Shown: piece after piece, positions 52,431 through 63,209 of the stretch | How positions within the stretch are numbered: position 1 is the first letter of the stretch | Layout: every line of letters starts with the position of its first letter | Origin: Prorocentrum cordatum | Lineage: Eukaryota > Sar > Dinophyceae > Prorocentrales > Prorocentraceae | Direction: 5' to 3' | Assembly: GCA_963575745.1 (NCBI GenBank) | Contig: CAUYUJ010014360.1 | Coordinates: 379,528-443,527 of the forward strand | DNA length: 64,000 nucleotides | Position numbers and translations under genes: made by a program | Notes under the pieces: model-generated | Databases searched by the model: none | What the model was told of the DNA's origin: nothing | Seen by the model: only the letters and a program-made list of their open reading frames with translations

Positions 52431-53430
52431 TTCGAGAAGTGTTTCTCAGCTTCTTAGCCAGCCTACAGCTCGGATGAAGTAGAGAAAATACCATCATATC
52501 AGAAATAGTTATGGTAGCAGTTCGATCTCAGAGTACGAGTAGTTATTTCGTTCCAGCTCTGGTAGCAGAACGATCTCAGAGATCCAGACACTCAGAAATA
52601 GCGTTTCTGATGGTGTTCTCTGATGGTGTTCTTCCGATTGCTGTGCCAAACAGCTGTGTAGCTCATCTGCAGCTCGAGTTACATCAAGAAGTCATCATTA
52701 TCTCTTTAAGAAATTAGCGGTGCAAATAGTTTTTTCTGGACCCAGCTCTGGTAGCAGAGCGAGTTCAGACATTTAGATACTTCAGACTAGCGCTTCTGAT
52801 GATTATCATTCCATTGCTGTGCCGAACAGCTCTGTAGTTCATCTGCAGCTTGAGTTAAGTCAAGAAAGTCATCATCAGCTCTTAAAAACTTAGCAGAATA
52901 CGAATAGTTTTTTTTCCGGACCCAGCTCTGGTAGCAGAGCGAGTTTGGGCATCTAGATACTTCAGACTAGCGCTTCTGATGGTTCTCGTTCGACTGCTGT
53001 GCCGAAAAGCTCTGCAGCTCATCTGCACTTCGAGATAAGTCAAGAAAACCATCATCATCATCTCTGAAACAATTAACGGAGTACGAATAGTTTTTCGGAC
53101 CCAGCTCTGGTAGCAGAGCGAGTTCGGGCATCTGGATACTTGAGACTAGCGTTTCTGATGGTTCTCTTCCGATTGCTGTACCAGAGAGCTCTGTAACTCA
53201 TCTTCAGTTCGAGTTAAGACAAGAAAAGCATTATGAACAAAAAACATTAGCAGAGTACTAATAGTTTGTTGGTCCTAGCTCTGGTAGCATACCGATTTCG
53301 GACATCTCAATACTTGAGAGAAGCGCGCCTGATGATTTGAGATGTATTAGGTGTGCCTGTGAGCTCTGTAGCTCGACTACAGCTCGAGTTAAGTTAAGAA
53401 AACCGACAGCACCTGCCAAGATGACACTGA
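52431..53430. repeat. 180-bp tandem repeat, 5 copies
   Basis: CTCTGGTAGCAG starts at 52557, 52746, 52926, 53105 and 53279. Units share ATACTTCAGACTAGCGCTTC, TTGCTGTGCCGAACAGCTCT and CTCGAGTTAAGTCAAGAAA. The last copy is most diverged. Confidence 0.95.
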
Positions 53431-53677
53431 ACAGCCGATCCCGCCTGAGTGCTTTCTGACAGTAATATGATGGCGAGTGGAAATAAGATCGGATATGGGG
53501 GAAAAAATACAAGAGCTCTAATGAATGTTCAGATTTCGAAAAAATAATTTTAAGTAGGTCAAAAAATGAAACAAAACTTCCGTCTAGATTTTTTTTGCCA
53601 ACTAGCCCCTCAGCGCGCCGGAATTTCTCTCTAGCTTCGACGCTTCGCTCTTAGGGAAGCTCTACGAGTCACTATAT
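53431..53677. other. AT-rich unannotated DNA
   Basis: No gene or repeat recognised. Confidence 0.4.
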
Positions 53678-54560
53678 GTGCAGGGTGTGTGCTGGGCAAG
53701 CGGGACGGGGGTTGCACGGCGTGCGTGCGGGGTGTGCTCTGGGGGGGACGTGCCGGGGTGTGTACGGTGTACGGTGGGCGTCCAGGATCTGTTCTGGGGG
53801 GGACGGGCTGGGGGATGTACGGCATGAGTATGGTCTGTGCGCGGTCTACGTCTCTGTATGGCCATTTGCGTTGCGTGCTGGGGGTGTGTCGTGTGTTCTG
53901 GGTGTTGCATGCGTTGTGTATTGAGTCGTGTGGCAGTCTACGATGGCAATGACACTGACGATGATGATGACGATGCCGATGACGCTGGTAATGTCCACGA
54001 TGGTGACGATGACGATGATGCTGCAAATGGTTATGCTGAAACAATTATTTCAAGACCTTCGGTTATTCGCGGATGTCTCGAGCGAAACATCCATTGTAGG
54101 GGTAACCTTTCCGGACAGGAACGGCAAGCGCCGCTTCTCTGTGCTTGCGTGCGCACGCGCGCATGGATTTGCAACCAATGCGCTTGCGTGCACATGGATG
54201 CAGTCGCTGGGCTCCCCCGAATGCCCAGATGGACGCCGTTGGTGGCTCGTGTTCAGTGGTTGCCTGCGGTTGCTTTGGTCAGGTGTTGCGCGTGGCCTAT
54301 GCTTATGTGTGTGTGCGTATGTGCATGCGCATGTGTGTACGTGTGTGTGTGTGTGTGTGCCAGTGTGTGCGGCTGTGTGCGTGTGTACGCGTGTGTGCGC
54401 GGGCGTGTACAGGGTCTGTGCCAGGGGGGCGGGGGAAGGGGCTGCACGGTGTGCGTACGGGGCGTGTGCCTGGCGGGCGGGCGGGGGGGGTGATACGGTG
54501 TGCGTACGGGGTGTGTGCCTGGCGGGCGGGCGGGAGGGGCGCAGGGTGTGCGCACGCTTC
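53678..54560. repeat. segmental duplication S3, copy 2, and GT-rich tail
   Basis: 53678-54090 matches 50906-51300. 54090-54410 then resembles the 3' half of S1 (ACCTTTCCGGACAGGAACGG, GCATGGATTTGCAACC, GTGTGCGTATG). CGGTGTGCGTACGGGGYGTG and TGCCTGGCGGGCGGGCGGG recur in tandem at 54440-54540. Confidence 0.85.
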
Positions 54561-54637
54561 GTGTTTAGTGTGAGTGGTGTGTTGATTACGTAGTGTATGC
54601 TCTATATGGGCATTCATGCGCTGGGAGCGTGTTGTGC

Positions 54638-54815
54638 TCCTCCTCCTCCTCCTCCTCCAACTCCTCCTCCTCCTCATCCTCCTCCTCCTCCTCCAACTCC
54701 TTCTCCAACTCCTCCTCCTCCTTCTCCTCCTCCTCCTTCTCCTCCTCCAATTCCTCCTCCTCCTCCTCTTCCTCCTCCTCCATTTCCTCTTCCTCCTCCT
54801 ACTCCTCCTCCTCGT
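54638..54815. repeat. (TCC)n microsatellite
   Basis: TCC with CCAACTCC and TTC interruptions, pyrimidine on the plus strand. Confidence 0.97.
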
Positions 54816-55035
54816 TGTTCCGAGGATGTCTCGAGCGAGAGCCTCATGTTTAACGAACGGCGTCTCAAACATACGATTTCAACACCTCAATGTTACAAAG
54901 ATGTTTCGAGCGACGCGACCGTTTTGGAGGGAACCTTTCCGGACAAGAACGGGAAGCGCCACTTCTCTGAGCTTGTGTGCGCACGCGCGCACGGACTTTA
55001 CACCCAACACATATGTGCGCACATGGGTTGAAGGC
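54816..55035. repeat. diverged S1-like fragment
   Basis: GAGGATGTCTCGAGCGAGAG (54829), AAGATGTTTCGAGCGACGCG (54898), then ACCTTTCCGGACAAGAACGG and GCGCCACTTCTCTGAGCTTG, parallel to 50518-50680. Confidence 0.8.
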
Positions 55036-55594
55036 GCCACGCATGGCTCGCCACCGAAATGTGGACACAATACGTGGCAAACTATTGTTTACATATGGGT
55101 GGGCACCCATATGTGGACACACGGGCAGCAAACCGCATGTCTGCACTTTGATGGAAGCACAAATGCATGGCCAGGTCTCTCTTCTCAAATCGCATTAAGC
55201 TTTTTCTCCGAGCGAGTTTTCTTAATTCCCTGAAGCAGTCACACTCAGTCGGGCACATGGAAGATTGTTTTTGTTTTCCTGGGCGCGGATTCCGAGGAAG
55301 GTCGCGCACAGTCAAGCACACGTGGGTATTCCAATGTTTTGTGAATGCTTTTGGCGTTGGTTTTCGGACACCGATATCTCGCAGCAACGAGTTGTTGTTG
55401 TTTTTCCCCGGTGCCCCCCCCTCCACCTCCTCTTTTGAAGCGACTGTGCCTGGCCTTCCCCGGGCCCGCCCACGCGCGCCTGGTGGCGCCACCCCCCTGG
55501 TTCGCTGGCGCTGGTCTTCGAGTACACACCGTCGGAAGAAGTACTGTTGAGACCTTTAATATTACAGTATTAACACCACAAACAATTCTCAAGG
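55036..55594. other. unannotated DNA
   Basis: ACATATGGGTGGGCACCCAT gives a small palindrome at 55091-55113. Overlapping frames on both strands; no domain. Confidence 0.4.
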
Positions 55595-56520
55595 GCTCCT
55601 AGCTTAGGATAAGGTTTTCGTAGGGCGGCCAGTGAGTTAGGATAAGGTTTTCGTAGGGAGGCCGCTGAGTCAGGATAAGGTTTTCCTCGCAGTCCAATGG
55701 ATTCGGAGAAGCATTTCGCGCGCAAGCCTGCTATTAGGATAAGGTTTTCGTAGGGAGGCCAGTGAGTTAGGATAAGGTTTTCGTAGGGAGGCCGCTGAGT
55801 TAGGATAAGGTTTTCGCTCGCAGTCCAATGGATTCGGAGAAGTATTTCGCGCGCGAGCCTGGTGTGAGGATAAGGTTTTCGTACGGGTGCCAGTGAGTTA
55901 GGATAAGGTTTTCGTAGGGAGGCCGCTGAATTAGAATAAGCCTTCCACTCGCAGCCCCATGGATTCGGAGAAGCATTTCGCGCGCAAGCCTGGCGTTAGG
56001 ATAAGGTTTTCGTAGGGAGGCCAGTGAGTTAGGATAAGGTTTTCGTAGGGAGGCCGCTGAGTCAGGATAGGGTTTTCGCTCGCAGCCCAATGGATTCGGA
56101 GAAGCATTTCGCGCGCAAGCCTGGTGTTAGGGTAAGGTTTTCGTAGGGGTGCCAGTGAGTTAAAATAAGGTTTTCGTAGGGAGGCCGCTGAGTTAGGATA
56201 AGGTTTCCGCTCGCAGCCCCATGTATTCGGAGAAGCATTTCGCGCACAAGCCTGGCTTTAGGATAAGGTTTTCGTAGGGAGGCCAGTGAGTTTGGATAAG
56301 GTTTTCGTAGGGAGGCAGCTGAGTTAGGCTGAGATTTTCGCTCTTAGTCCAATGGATTCGGAAAAGCATTTCGCGCACAAGCCTGGCGTTGGGATAAGGT
56401 TTTCGTAGGGGTGCCAGTGAGTTAGGATAAGGTTTTCGTAGGGAGGCCGCTGAATTAGGATACAGCTTTCGCTCGCAGCCCACTGGATTCGGAGAGGCAT
56501 TTCGCGAACAAGCCTGGCAT
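55595..56520. repeat. 131-bp satellite, 7 copies, strict period
   Basis: GGATTCGG (one copy GTATTCGG) recurs at 55699, 55830, 55961, 56092, 56223, 56354 and 56485, exactly 131 bp apart each time. Each unit holds three AGGATAAGGTTTTCG sub-repeats, two followed by TAGGGAGGCC and one by CTCGCAGCCCAATGGATTCG, then AGAAGCATTTCGCGCGCAAG. Confidence 0.99.
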
Positions 56521-56521
56521 A

Positions 56522-56680
56522 GCGATCCGTGAATTTGGCGCGCGGTCGCCACATCCATGGATCGGGGGAGACGCCCTCCCCACAATGCGGCCGGTCTCGC
56601 CTCGCTCGGCGGCGGAAATCGGTGGAAACGGGGCCCGTCGCTGATCCACGCCCCCTTGATCCATGTTTGCGATCGCCTGA
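56522..56680. repeat. dispersed family D, copy 3
   Basis: Directly abuts the 131-bp satellite. Same order of blocks as 22431-22598. Confidence 0.7.
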
Positions 56681-57045
56681 CTCCCCTGGCCGCCCCATAC
56701 CCGTCCCTGGCCACCGCTCTTCTGGCTCTCGCTTTCCCCCGCCCCCTCCATCCCAGCTTCTGGCAGTGGCTCCCCCCCGGCCCCGGAGCCTTCCGCCCTC
56801 CTCTCTGAGGATGGCCCTCCTCGCCTCGCGCTCTCGCCGCCCGCTGCCCCGTCCGCTGCCCCGCCCCCCCACTGCACGCCCGTGCCCCGTCACCTGCCGC
56901 CGCGCCGCCTGCCCCCCGCAGCGGGCCCCGCCGTCGACCGCGGCCCTCCCCGCCCCCCGCCCTCCCCCTCCGCTGCCCCGCGTCCCGCTGCGCACCGGGC
57001 TTGCGCCGCCTGCCTGTGCGACGCCTGCCCTCCGCTGGCCGTCTC

Positions 57046-57048
<3 letters not shown>
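56681..57048. other. C-rich unannotated DNA
   Basis: Very C-rich (CCCCGCC words). The 324- to 342-codon frames crossing it on both strands owe their length to the following triplet repeats. Confidence 0.45.
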
Positions 57049-57103
<55 letters not shown>

Positions 57104-57480
57104 GCTCCTGCTCTTCCTCCTCCTCCTCCTCCTCCCGCATAGATGTTTGGCAACCAGCGCTGCCCACTTGATTATCCTCCTCCTGCTCCTCCTCCTCCTC
57201 CTCTTTCTCGTCCTTCTCCTCTTTCTCGTCCTCGTCCTCCTCCTCGTCCTTCTCCTCCTCCTACTCGTCCCCCTCCTACTCCTTCTGCGCCGCGGGTCTT
57301 TGCCGCGGGCTCGCTGCGAGCAGGAGCCAGCACATCCCTGCCGCATACTGCGCCAGCCCCGCTGGGGCGACCGTTGCCTGACGCCCTGCCACCCAGCGTC
57401 GTCGTCTTCTTATTATTATTATGATTATTATTCGTCTTCTTCTTCTTCTTCCTCCCTTTCTCCTTCTCCAACTCTCTCTC
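57049..57480. repeat. (CGT)n, (TCC)n and (TTA/TTC)n microsatellites
   Basis: CGT at about 57049-57102, TCC at 57110-57135 and 57176-57285, and TTATTATT/CTTCTTC at 57408-57460. Confidence 0.97.
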
Positions 57481-57540
57481 AGGGTTCGTCGTGTGACTCT
57501 CCCCGAGGCCTCACGAGCGTGGCTGGGAGCCCAAGCTCCC

Positions 57541-57940
57541 ATCATGCCCTAAGATGAACCCAGGGGCCCACCCTGAAGCGCCCTTGGGGGTCTTATGGGT
57601 CATCTTGGGGGCCGTGGAGCCAAAATCATTCAAAACTTTCCAAGATATAAGAAGATCTTCGCTTGCTCGCTGCATTGGTCTTGGAGACGACCAAGACTGC
57701 TCGAGGACCCCCCTGGACTGGCCAAAAACGGCACAAGAGGCCCCCAAGGAGGGTAAACTACAGGGGGGGCCGAGAACCCACCGACAAGCATGCAAAAGGC
57801 TTCCAGAAGGTATCAAGAGGCTCCCAAGAGGACTCCAAGGCCTCGAAGATGCCTCCAAGAGGCCTCAAACGTGCCTCTGGTCCACGATTCAGACATGGTG
57901 GCGGGATGAAACAAAGGCCACTAGATGATACGAGTATCTG
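57541..57940. repeat. dispersed family L, copy 1 (CCTCCAAGAGG type)
   Basis: CAAGAGGCCCCCAAGG words are reverse-complement relatives of the CTTGGGGCC family. Toward the right, GGGATGAAACAAAGGCCACT and AGATGATACG parallel GACGGGCAACAAGCCATTAG at 60170-60200. Confidence 0.65.
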
Positions 57941-58010
57941 GGGCCCAGCGGAAATTTTGACCCAGGGGGCTGCTGAACCTCCCGACCAACGCCATGATTC
58001 TACGGGGGGC
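57941..58010. other. short unannotated spacer
   Basis: No recognisable feature. Confidence 0.4.
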
Positions 58011-58200
58011 GGGTGGTCGCTGTCTGTGTCGCCGTCGTCAGCGCAACCGTCGCCGCCGTCGTTGCTGCCACCGCCGCCGTCGTTGTCGTCGCCGTGGCGC
58101 TCGCCGCTGTCGTCACCGTCATCGTCGCCGTGCCCGTCGCCACCGCCGTCGCCACTCCCGTCGTCGTAGTCGTCGTCACCCTCGTCGGCGTCGATGATGA
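58011..58200. repeat. GTCGCCGTCGTC imperfect triplet tract
   Basis: GTC, GCC and CGC triplets in irregular order, leaving all frames open. Confidence 0.9.
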
Positions 58201-58595
58201 CGAGGGCGCCGCCTGCGTGGCTTCTGCACCGCATTCTGAAGCCCCCACGGCAAGCGCAAGCTCCCGACCCCCCCCCCTATGCTGTTGGGTCCTCGTGTCG
58301 GCTCCGCGGCGCCCCCGCGCCCGCCTCACCGCACATCCTCACCCTCACAAGAAGGCGGCGGCCTGACATCTGCAGGCCTTCCTAAGCGGCAGGGGTGCTC
58401 CTGAGAAACCCCTTGTCGGGGTCTTCTGCCGCTGGGGCTCGATCTCTGGAGCAGATTGGAAGCCTGCGAGCGGATGCCCCCGACCCGGGCTATTCAAAAG
58501 TATGGCGGCAAACGCGTGCGGACGCCAGCGCGTGCCCTCCTCCCTGCTCCTGCTCTCCGCCCCCCCCTGCTCTCCTCGCATCTGCTCTCCGCATG
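58201..58595. other. unannotated DNA
   Basis: No recognisable gene. Confidence 0.4.
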
Positions 58596-58599
58596 TCGA

Positions 58600-59290
58600 C
58601 TTGGCCCGCCTCGCGGCCCCACGGGGAGCTCCGCCGAAGGCCCCTGTGGGAGGCATCGCATGGCGGCACCGCGCCCATGGGCACACCCATCACACGTTTC
58701 TGAAGGGGCCAGGGACACACAAACACATACACACAGATCCCAGGATTCCCCATATGTCCCTATATTGTTTGGATTTTCGTCTTCCCCCGCACTTCCCATA
58801 GTTTCCCATATGTTCTCGGGGATCGACGATTGATTGTGTCTGTGTGTTTTTCCCCCCCGAGTTTCGTGGTCCCACATGGAGATCAACCGATGGCTCCAGT
58901 GGGAGGGCTCGCATGGCGGCACCACACCCACGCAGGTCTACCCCTCACAAATTTCGCGACTCCACCGAAAGCCCCAGCGGGAGGGGTGGCACAGCGGCGC
59001 CGCGTCCACCGTGTCACACCCCTTCACAGGTGTTCGTGGCCCGGCAGGGAGCTGCACCGAAGGCCCTAACTGAGGGTTCGGACGGCGGCGCCGCACCAAT
59101 GTTGGCACGCCGCTCACGCGCTTCGTGGCTCCGGGCGGAGCTCTTCCGAACGTCCCCGTAGGCGGCTTCGCGCTCATCTCGGGATACCCCTCGCGCGTTT
59201 CGTGGCCCGCTGGGAGCTCCACCGCAGGCCTAAGTGGGAAACATGGCACGCGTCCCACCACCCATGTCGGCACATCCCTCACACGGATCG
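58600..59290. repeat. diverged array of the 89-bp satellite family
   Basis: CTCACACG/TTCGTGGC words at about 58688, 58942, 59021, 59109, 59187 and 59274 (spacing 78-88 for the later ones), with GGAGCTCC and CCGAAGGCCC as in 48.2-49.3 kb. Family H copy 2 is inserted between the first and second units. Confidence 0.75.
58699..58858 (-). repeat. dispersed family H, copy 2
   Basis: Aligns with 17905-18073. It interrupts the 89-bp-type array, so it behaves as an inserted element. It contains an extra TTCCCATAGTTTCCCATATG. Confidence 0.7.
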
Positions 59291-59725
59291 CGCATAGACA
59301 GGTTCAGCACAGCACCAACGGTATTTGAATCTGCTCGGTGTTGCGTGCACCCCGTCAAGCTATGTGTCTTGTGGGGGCTGCGTCTCGTGGCAGAGACCGC
59401 CAGGAAGATCTGGGCGTTTTTTTATGCCGATACTTGCACCCCGACCGTGGTCGCGAACGCAACATTGAAATGGGGGGTCAGGGGGCGGGCACTTCGCAGT
59501 GTCGTTTCTAGATGGGCGCTTTTCACGCTGACAACGGCATCAGGAGCGCGGGAACTTTCGAGAACACACAGGTCCAAATGCCGAGAATACTGAGTGGTCG
59601 TTAGAAGCCCAGGGCACCAAATTCCAGATGTTCTCGGGCGTGCCGCAGACCGGCTGGGGCGCCCTCCCTGGGCCCAGAGAGCGTATCTCGGGACACACAC
59701 TTCCAGCCTCGCCCTGACCGTCCTG
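59291..59725. other. unannotated DNA
   Basis: No recognisable gene or repeat. Confidence 0.4.
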
Positions 59726-60205
59726 GAGCCCTCATGGACGCCTTTCGGTGGGCCATCTTGGAGGCCCTGGGGGATGACCCAAGACGCCCAAATCGCATAC
59801 GTTCATTAGGTCTTCTGGTGTGGCTTTCGAATGCTCGCATGTTCTGTCTTACGACCGTCCAGGACGGCTCTGGACCACAAGATCGCCCCGAAAAGACCCA
59901 CGAGACCCAAGAGGGGCCCAAGGGGCCGCCAAGACGGCCCCAAGAGGGGCCCAAGAAGGGGAGCATGAACTGACATTCCGAGCCCTGCACCGCAAGCTGG
60001 CCCCCCAAATGACCTCAAGATCCTCCCCAGAGGCCCCAAAAGGCCTCCGAGAAGCCCCAAGAGCCCCCCAGGAAGCCCCCAATGGGACCCCCAAGGTACT
60101 CCACGAGGTGTCCTCAAATGTTACGACATGCTTCCAGGAGGCCTCTGACCAACAACCCAGGCACGGTGACGGGACGGGCAACAAGCCATTAGATGCTGAT
60201 GCCAT
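59726..60205. repeat. dispersed family L, copy 2
   Basis: CAAGAGGGGCCCAAGGGGCC-type words in the opposite strand sense to the 37- and 42-kb CTTGGGGCC arrays. Ends with the GGGACGGGCAACAAGCCATT segment. Confidence 0.7.
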
Positions 60206-61205
60206 AACAGCATCTCGCCAATTATGCAGTACCGCTAACGTTACTTGTGCTGGCAATGCTGATGCTACGGTTGCTCATGTGGCTACTGAGCAGCACGGCT
60301 ACGAACCACTCTCAACTGCCAGGATCCATAATACTACCGCTACGTCTGATGTTTGCTCTTACTACAGCAACCACCGCTGCTGCGAATGCCCTTGCTCGGC
60401 AGTCCGGCGTCAATTTCCACGCCGGTTCCCCGAGAGATTTCCGAGGCAGGCGAACCATCATGTCTGCGGTCGTGAGACGCCTGCATGTGCGCTCCCGGCC
60501 CGAAGGGCACGTGCTCCGCCGACCAGGCAGTGCTTCTCTTCGCCATGCAAGTGGGGCGCCTTCAATGCAAATGAATCCTGTCCATCGGTCGGAGGACATG
60601 GGCAGACACACGAAGTGAGAAGGCGTTGAGAGTACCTTGGAGCTCCGCCCGCCCCCTGAAGACGAAGGCCGAGGCACAACCACTCGATCCTTGACACTGG
60701 GAAGGCGCCTGCAATACCAGACTCTGGGGATCCCCAAATACATACGTTCGACGACCGATGGGTAAGAGCCAATCGTTCGCGATGCGTGACTGGCCCCCTC
60801 CCCCCCCTCCCCCCCTGGTCGCGCTACGATTCGCGCCTGCACCGCGTGGGGATTAGCCATTCCCAGGCATTCCCAGACGGCGCCAGTGCGAGTCGTGACG
60901 TGACCAGTCCCTCCCCCCCTCCTTCTCCCCAGTCACGCCCGCTATCACCAGGGGGATTCAAAAGCTGTCGCTCGTTGGGGGGGACATGCAAAACCAGCGG
61001 TCTGAAGAACAAGGAAGACAGCTCGAGAAATTCGGATCAGATGGATCTCACAGCATCGGCCCCATGCCAGCCCGAACTCAGGCGCGTCGAGGACACCACT
61101 CGCGAGGGCCGCCATCCGCAAAGTAGTTCGACACGATCCCCTCGCTGGAAGGCGACCTTGGATTTCGCTCCAAAGAGTGACCCTCGGCTTCCTCTCCAAG
61201 TTGCC
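60206..61205. other. unannotated DNA
   Basis: A 182-codon minus frame (60312-60860) has fairly mixed composition but no recognisable domain and overlaps other open frames. C-tracts near 60793-60813. Confidence 0.4.
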
Positions 61206-61238
61206 GCCGCCGACGACGACGACGACGACGACGACGCG
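61206..61238. repeat. (GAC)n microsatellite
   Basis: Short GACGACGAC run ending in GCGCCCCCGG. Confidence 0.95.
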
Positions 61239-61565
61239 CCCCCGGGGCGCGCCTGGTGACCAGTCCTCAGGCTCGCCCTTGCCGCAATCGTAGGGTGCCG
61301 AGGTGGTGGTCGGGAGGGAAGCGCTCAGCGCGTTGGTCGTGGTCGCCTGAAGCCACGGGGCCGAGGGGGCGGAGGCTGGCGGCCCAAGCTGTGCGAAGGA
61401 GAGGACCGACGCAGCGCACCGCGAGGCCGCGTCGAAGAGGGCTGCACCCTCCACGGAGAGCTGGGGGCCAGGGCGAAGCTGGACTACACGATTCGCCGAC
61501 CCCAAAGGCGTGCGCGATACATGTCCCTCCTTAACTTGCGCTACTGCCATCCTGGACGAGCTATC
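61239..61565. other. unannotated DNA
   Basis: No recognisable feature. Confidence 0.4.
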
Positions 61566-62065
61566 TGGAACCCGTTTCGAGCCTCTGGGCCTAGGCTTGG
61601 GCCCCCCAGCCGGTTGTCCCGACCCCGTCGCCACCACGCTCCAACCTCGCATCAGCTCCCTGGGCACCCGCGTCTTTGCGCATAAACTTAAGGCCCCCAA
61701 ACCCCTGTCCAACGCACAGGCTGCCCCGACCCCGTCGCCACCACGTCCCAGACCCTCACCAGCTCCCTGGAGACCCACTTTGAGCCTCTGGGCAAAAGCT
61801 TAGGAGCCTCCCACCCCTCTCCAAAACATCGGTTGCCCAACCCCGTCGCCACCACGCACCAGACTCGCACCAGCTCCCTGGAAACCCGCGTCGAGCCTCT
61901 GCGCATAAACTTAGGGCCCCCCCCGCCCCCTGCCCAAAACACCAGTTGCCCCAACCTCGACACCCTCACGCCCCAAACTCGCACCAGCTTCCTGGGAACC
62001 CGCGTCGAGCCGATGCGCATGAGCTCAGGGCCCCCCAGCCGTCCGCGCTCCAAAAAAGCCAAGAT
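61566..62065. repeat. about 112-bp tandem repeat, 4-5 copies
   Basis: CCCCGTCGCCACCACG occurs near 61623, 61731 and 61842, with a variant near 61955. Units share CACCAGCTCCCTGG, ACCCGCGTCGAGCCTCTG and GCATAAACTTAGGGCCCCC. A 232-codon minus frame over it is repeat-derived. Confidence 0.9.
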
Positions 62066-62290
62066 CCACTGTAAATTGCTCTGTGTCCGCCCCCTGAGGG
62101 CCGCAATCCGTAGTAAAGCACGACGCGTCCGCGCCTCCAGCTTGCAAATCACAACGCGTCCGCGCTTCCAGGGCCAAGATGCCTGGCAAATTACGGGGCG
62201 TCCGCGATCACATGGCCACGATCCCTGGTAAATAACGGATCGCCCGCACTTCCAGAACCACTTCAGCATCCTGGGGCGCCCAGGCCCTTC
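62066..62290. repeat. about 38-45-bp GCGTCCGCG repeat
   Basis: GCGTCCGCGCYTCCAG and GRCAAATYACRRSGCGTCCG recur from 62110 to 62240. Confidence 0.7.
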
Positions 62291-62560
62291 AAGTGCTGCA
62301 AGACGAGCGCTTCGCTCGAGACATCCTCGAGGATTCTGCGCGGAGGACGCGCCATCCTCGAGCGGGCACAAACAAATACTTCCCACTGCTCTTACAAGTT
62401 CGAAAGCCTCCAGACACTGTTATGTCTCCAGGGTTCCAGGCAAAGCTCCCCGCGCCCTCGTTTTTTGGGAGGGTGGGTAAAAAAACGAAGCCCGCGGACA
62501 CTGTTATGTATCGAGCGGGCGTTCAAATATCAGCGTTTCGTTTAAGACACTGTCCACCCA
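62291..62560. repeat. short direct repeats with GAGACATCCTCGAGG
   Basis: GACACTGTTATGT occurs at 62414 and 62498, and TCGAGCGGGC at 62359 and 62511. CGCTCGAGACATCCTCGAGG near 62316 is a reverse-complement member of the GGATGTCTC family. Confidence 0.6.
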
Positions 62561-63045
62561 ACATGAGACTTTACATAGTTTTTTAATCGGGCGGAGATCC
62601 TGCGGTCCTACGCGAACTTGGCGCTGGGGGATAAGTTGACATAGAGAAGGAGGACCCTGGGCTGGAGCACCCCCGAATCCGGAAATCATTTAGAAACGTG
62701 AGGCATGGCTACCTTTTCAAGACATCTGATTGGGCGACAAGCAATTGCAATACTGAGTGTATCAGTCGCGATGCACCGTGCCAAGGAGTGTGCTGTGCTG
62801 TGCCGTGCTGACATGAGATGTGTCATGCCGCGATGAAGTGCGTTGTGCTCTATAATGTTGTGGATCAAGTCGCCTTTGGCATACGAATCCTGACCCAACT
62901 GATCTGGATCTTAAGCTCGAGCTGCCTGAGCGCATAGCTGGCTCAGAGCTGGCTGCCGTCGACACGTGTGGGGCACTCCCCAGACTCAAGCAGCTCGAGC
63001 TCAAGATCCGACTCAGTTCCGAAGCGGGGCGAGGCGATACGGGGC
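62561..63045. other. unannotated DNA
   Basis: TGTGCTGTGC and GATGTGTCATGCC words near 62790-62840. No gene. Confidence 0.4.
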
Positions 63046-63200
63046 GCAAGGCGCATGGACGCGCCACAGAATGTGCAAGGGGCGCACTAGGGGATTCGCC
63101 AAGGGACGTGTCAAAGGACGTGGCAAGGGACGCGCCACGGAACGGACACGGGAAGGGGGCGCGACAGAGGACGAGCCGAGGGACGCGTCGAGGGGGAGGG
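63046..63200. repeat. GGGACGCGCCA 14-bp repeat
   Basis: GGGACGTGTCAAAGGACGTG, GCAAGGGACGCGCCACGG and related words in tandem. Confidence 0.8.
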
Positions 63201-63209
63201 GCACACGAC

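Noticed and set aside
55595-56520. CRISPR-like regular repeats
   Set aside because: A 131-bp satellite with whole-unit similarity has no unique spacers, and the host is eukaryotic.
56193-57557. Frames of 324-342 codons on both strands
   Set aside because: Composed of the 131-bp satellite, C-rich DNA and CGT/TCC triplets.
59820-60629. 269-codon plus-strand ORF
   Set aside because: The first half is family L repeat; the rest has no recognisable domain.
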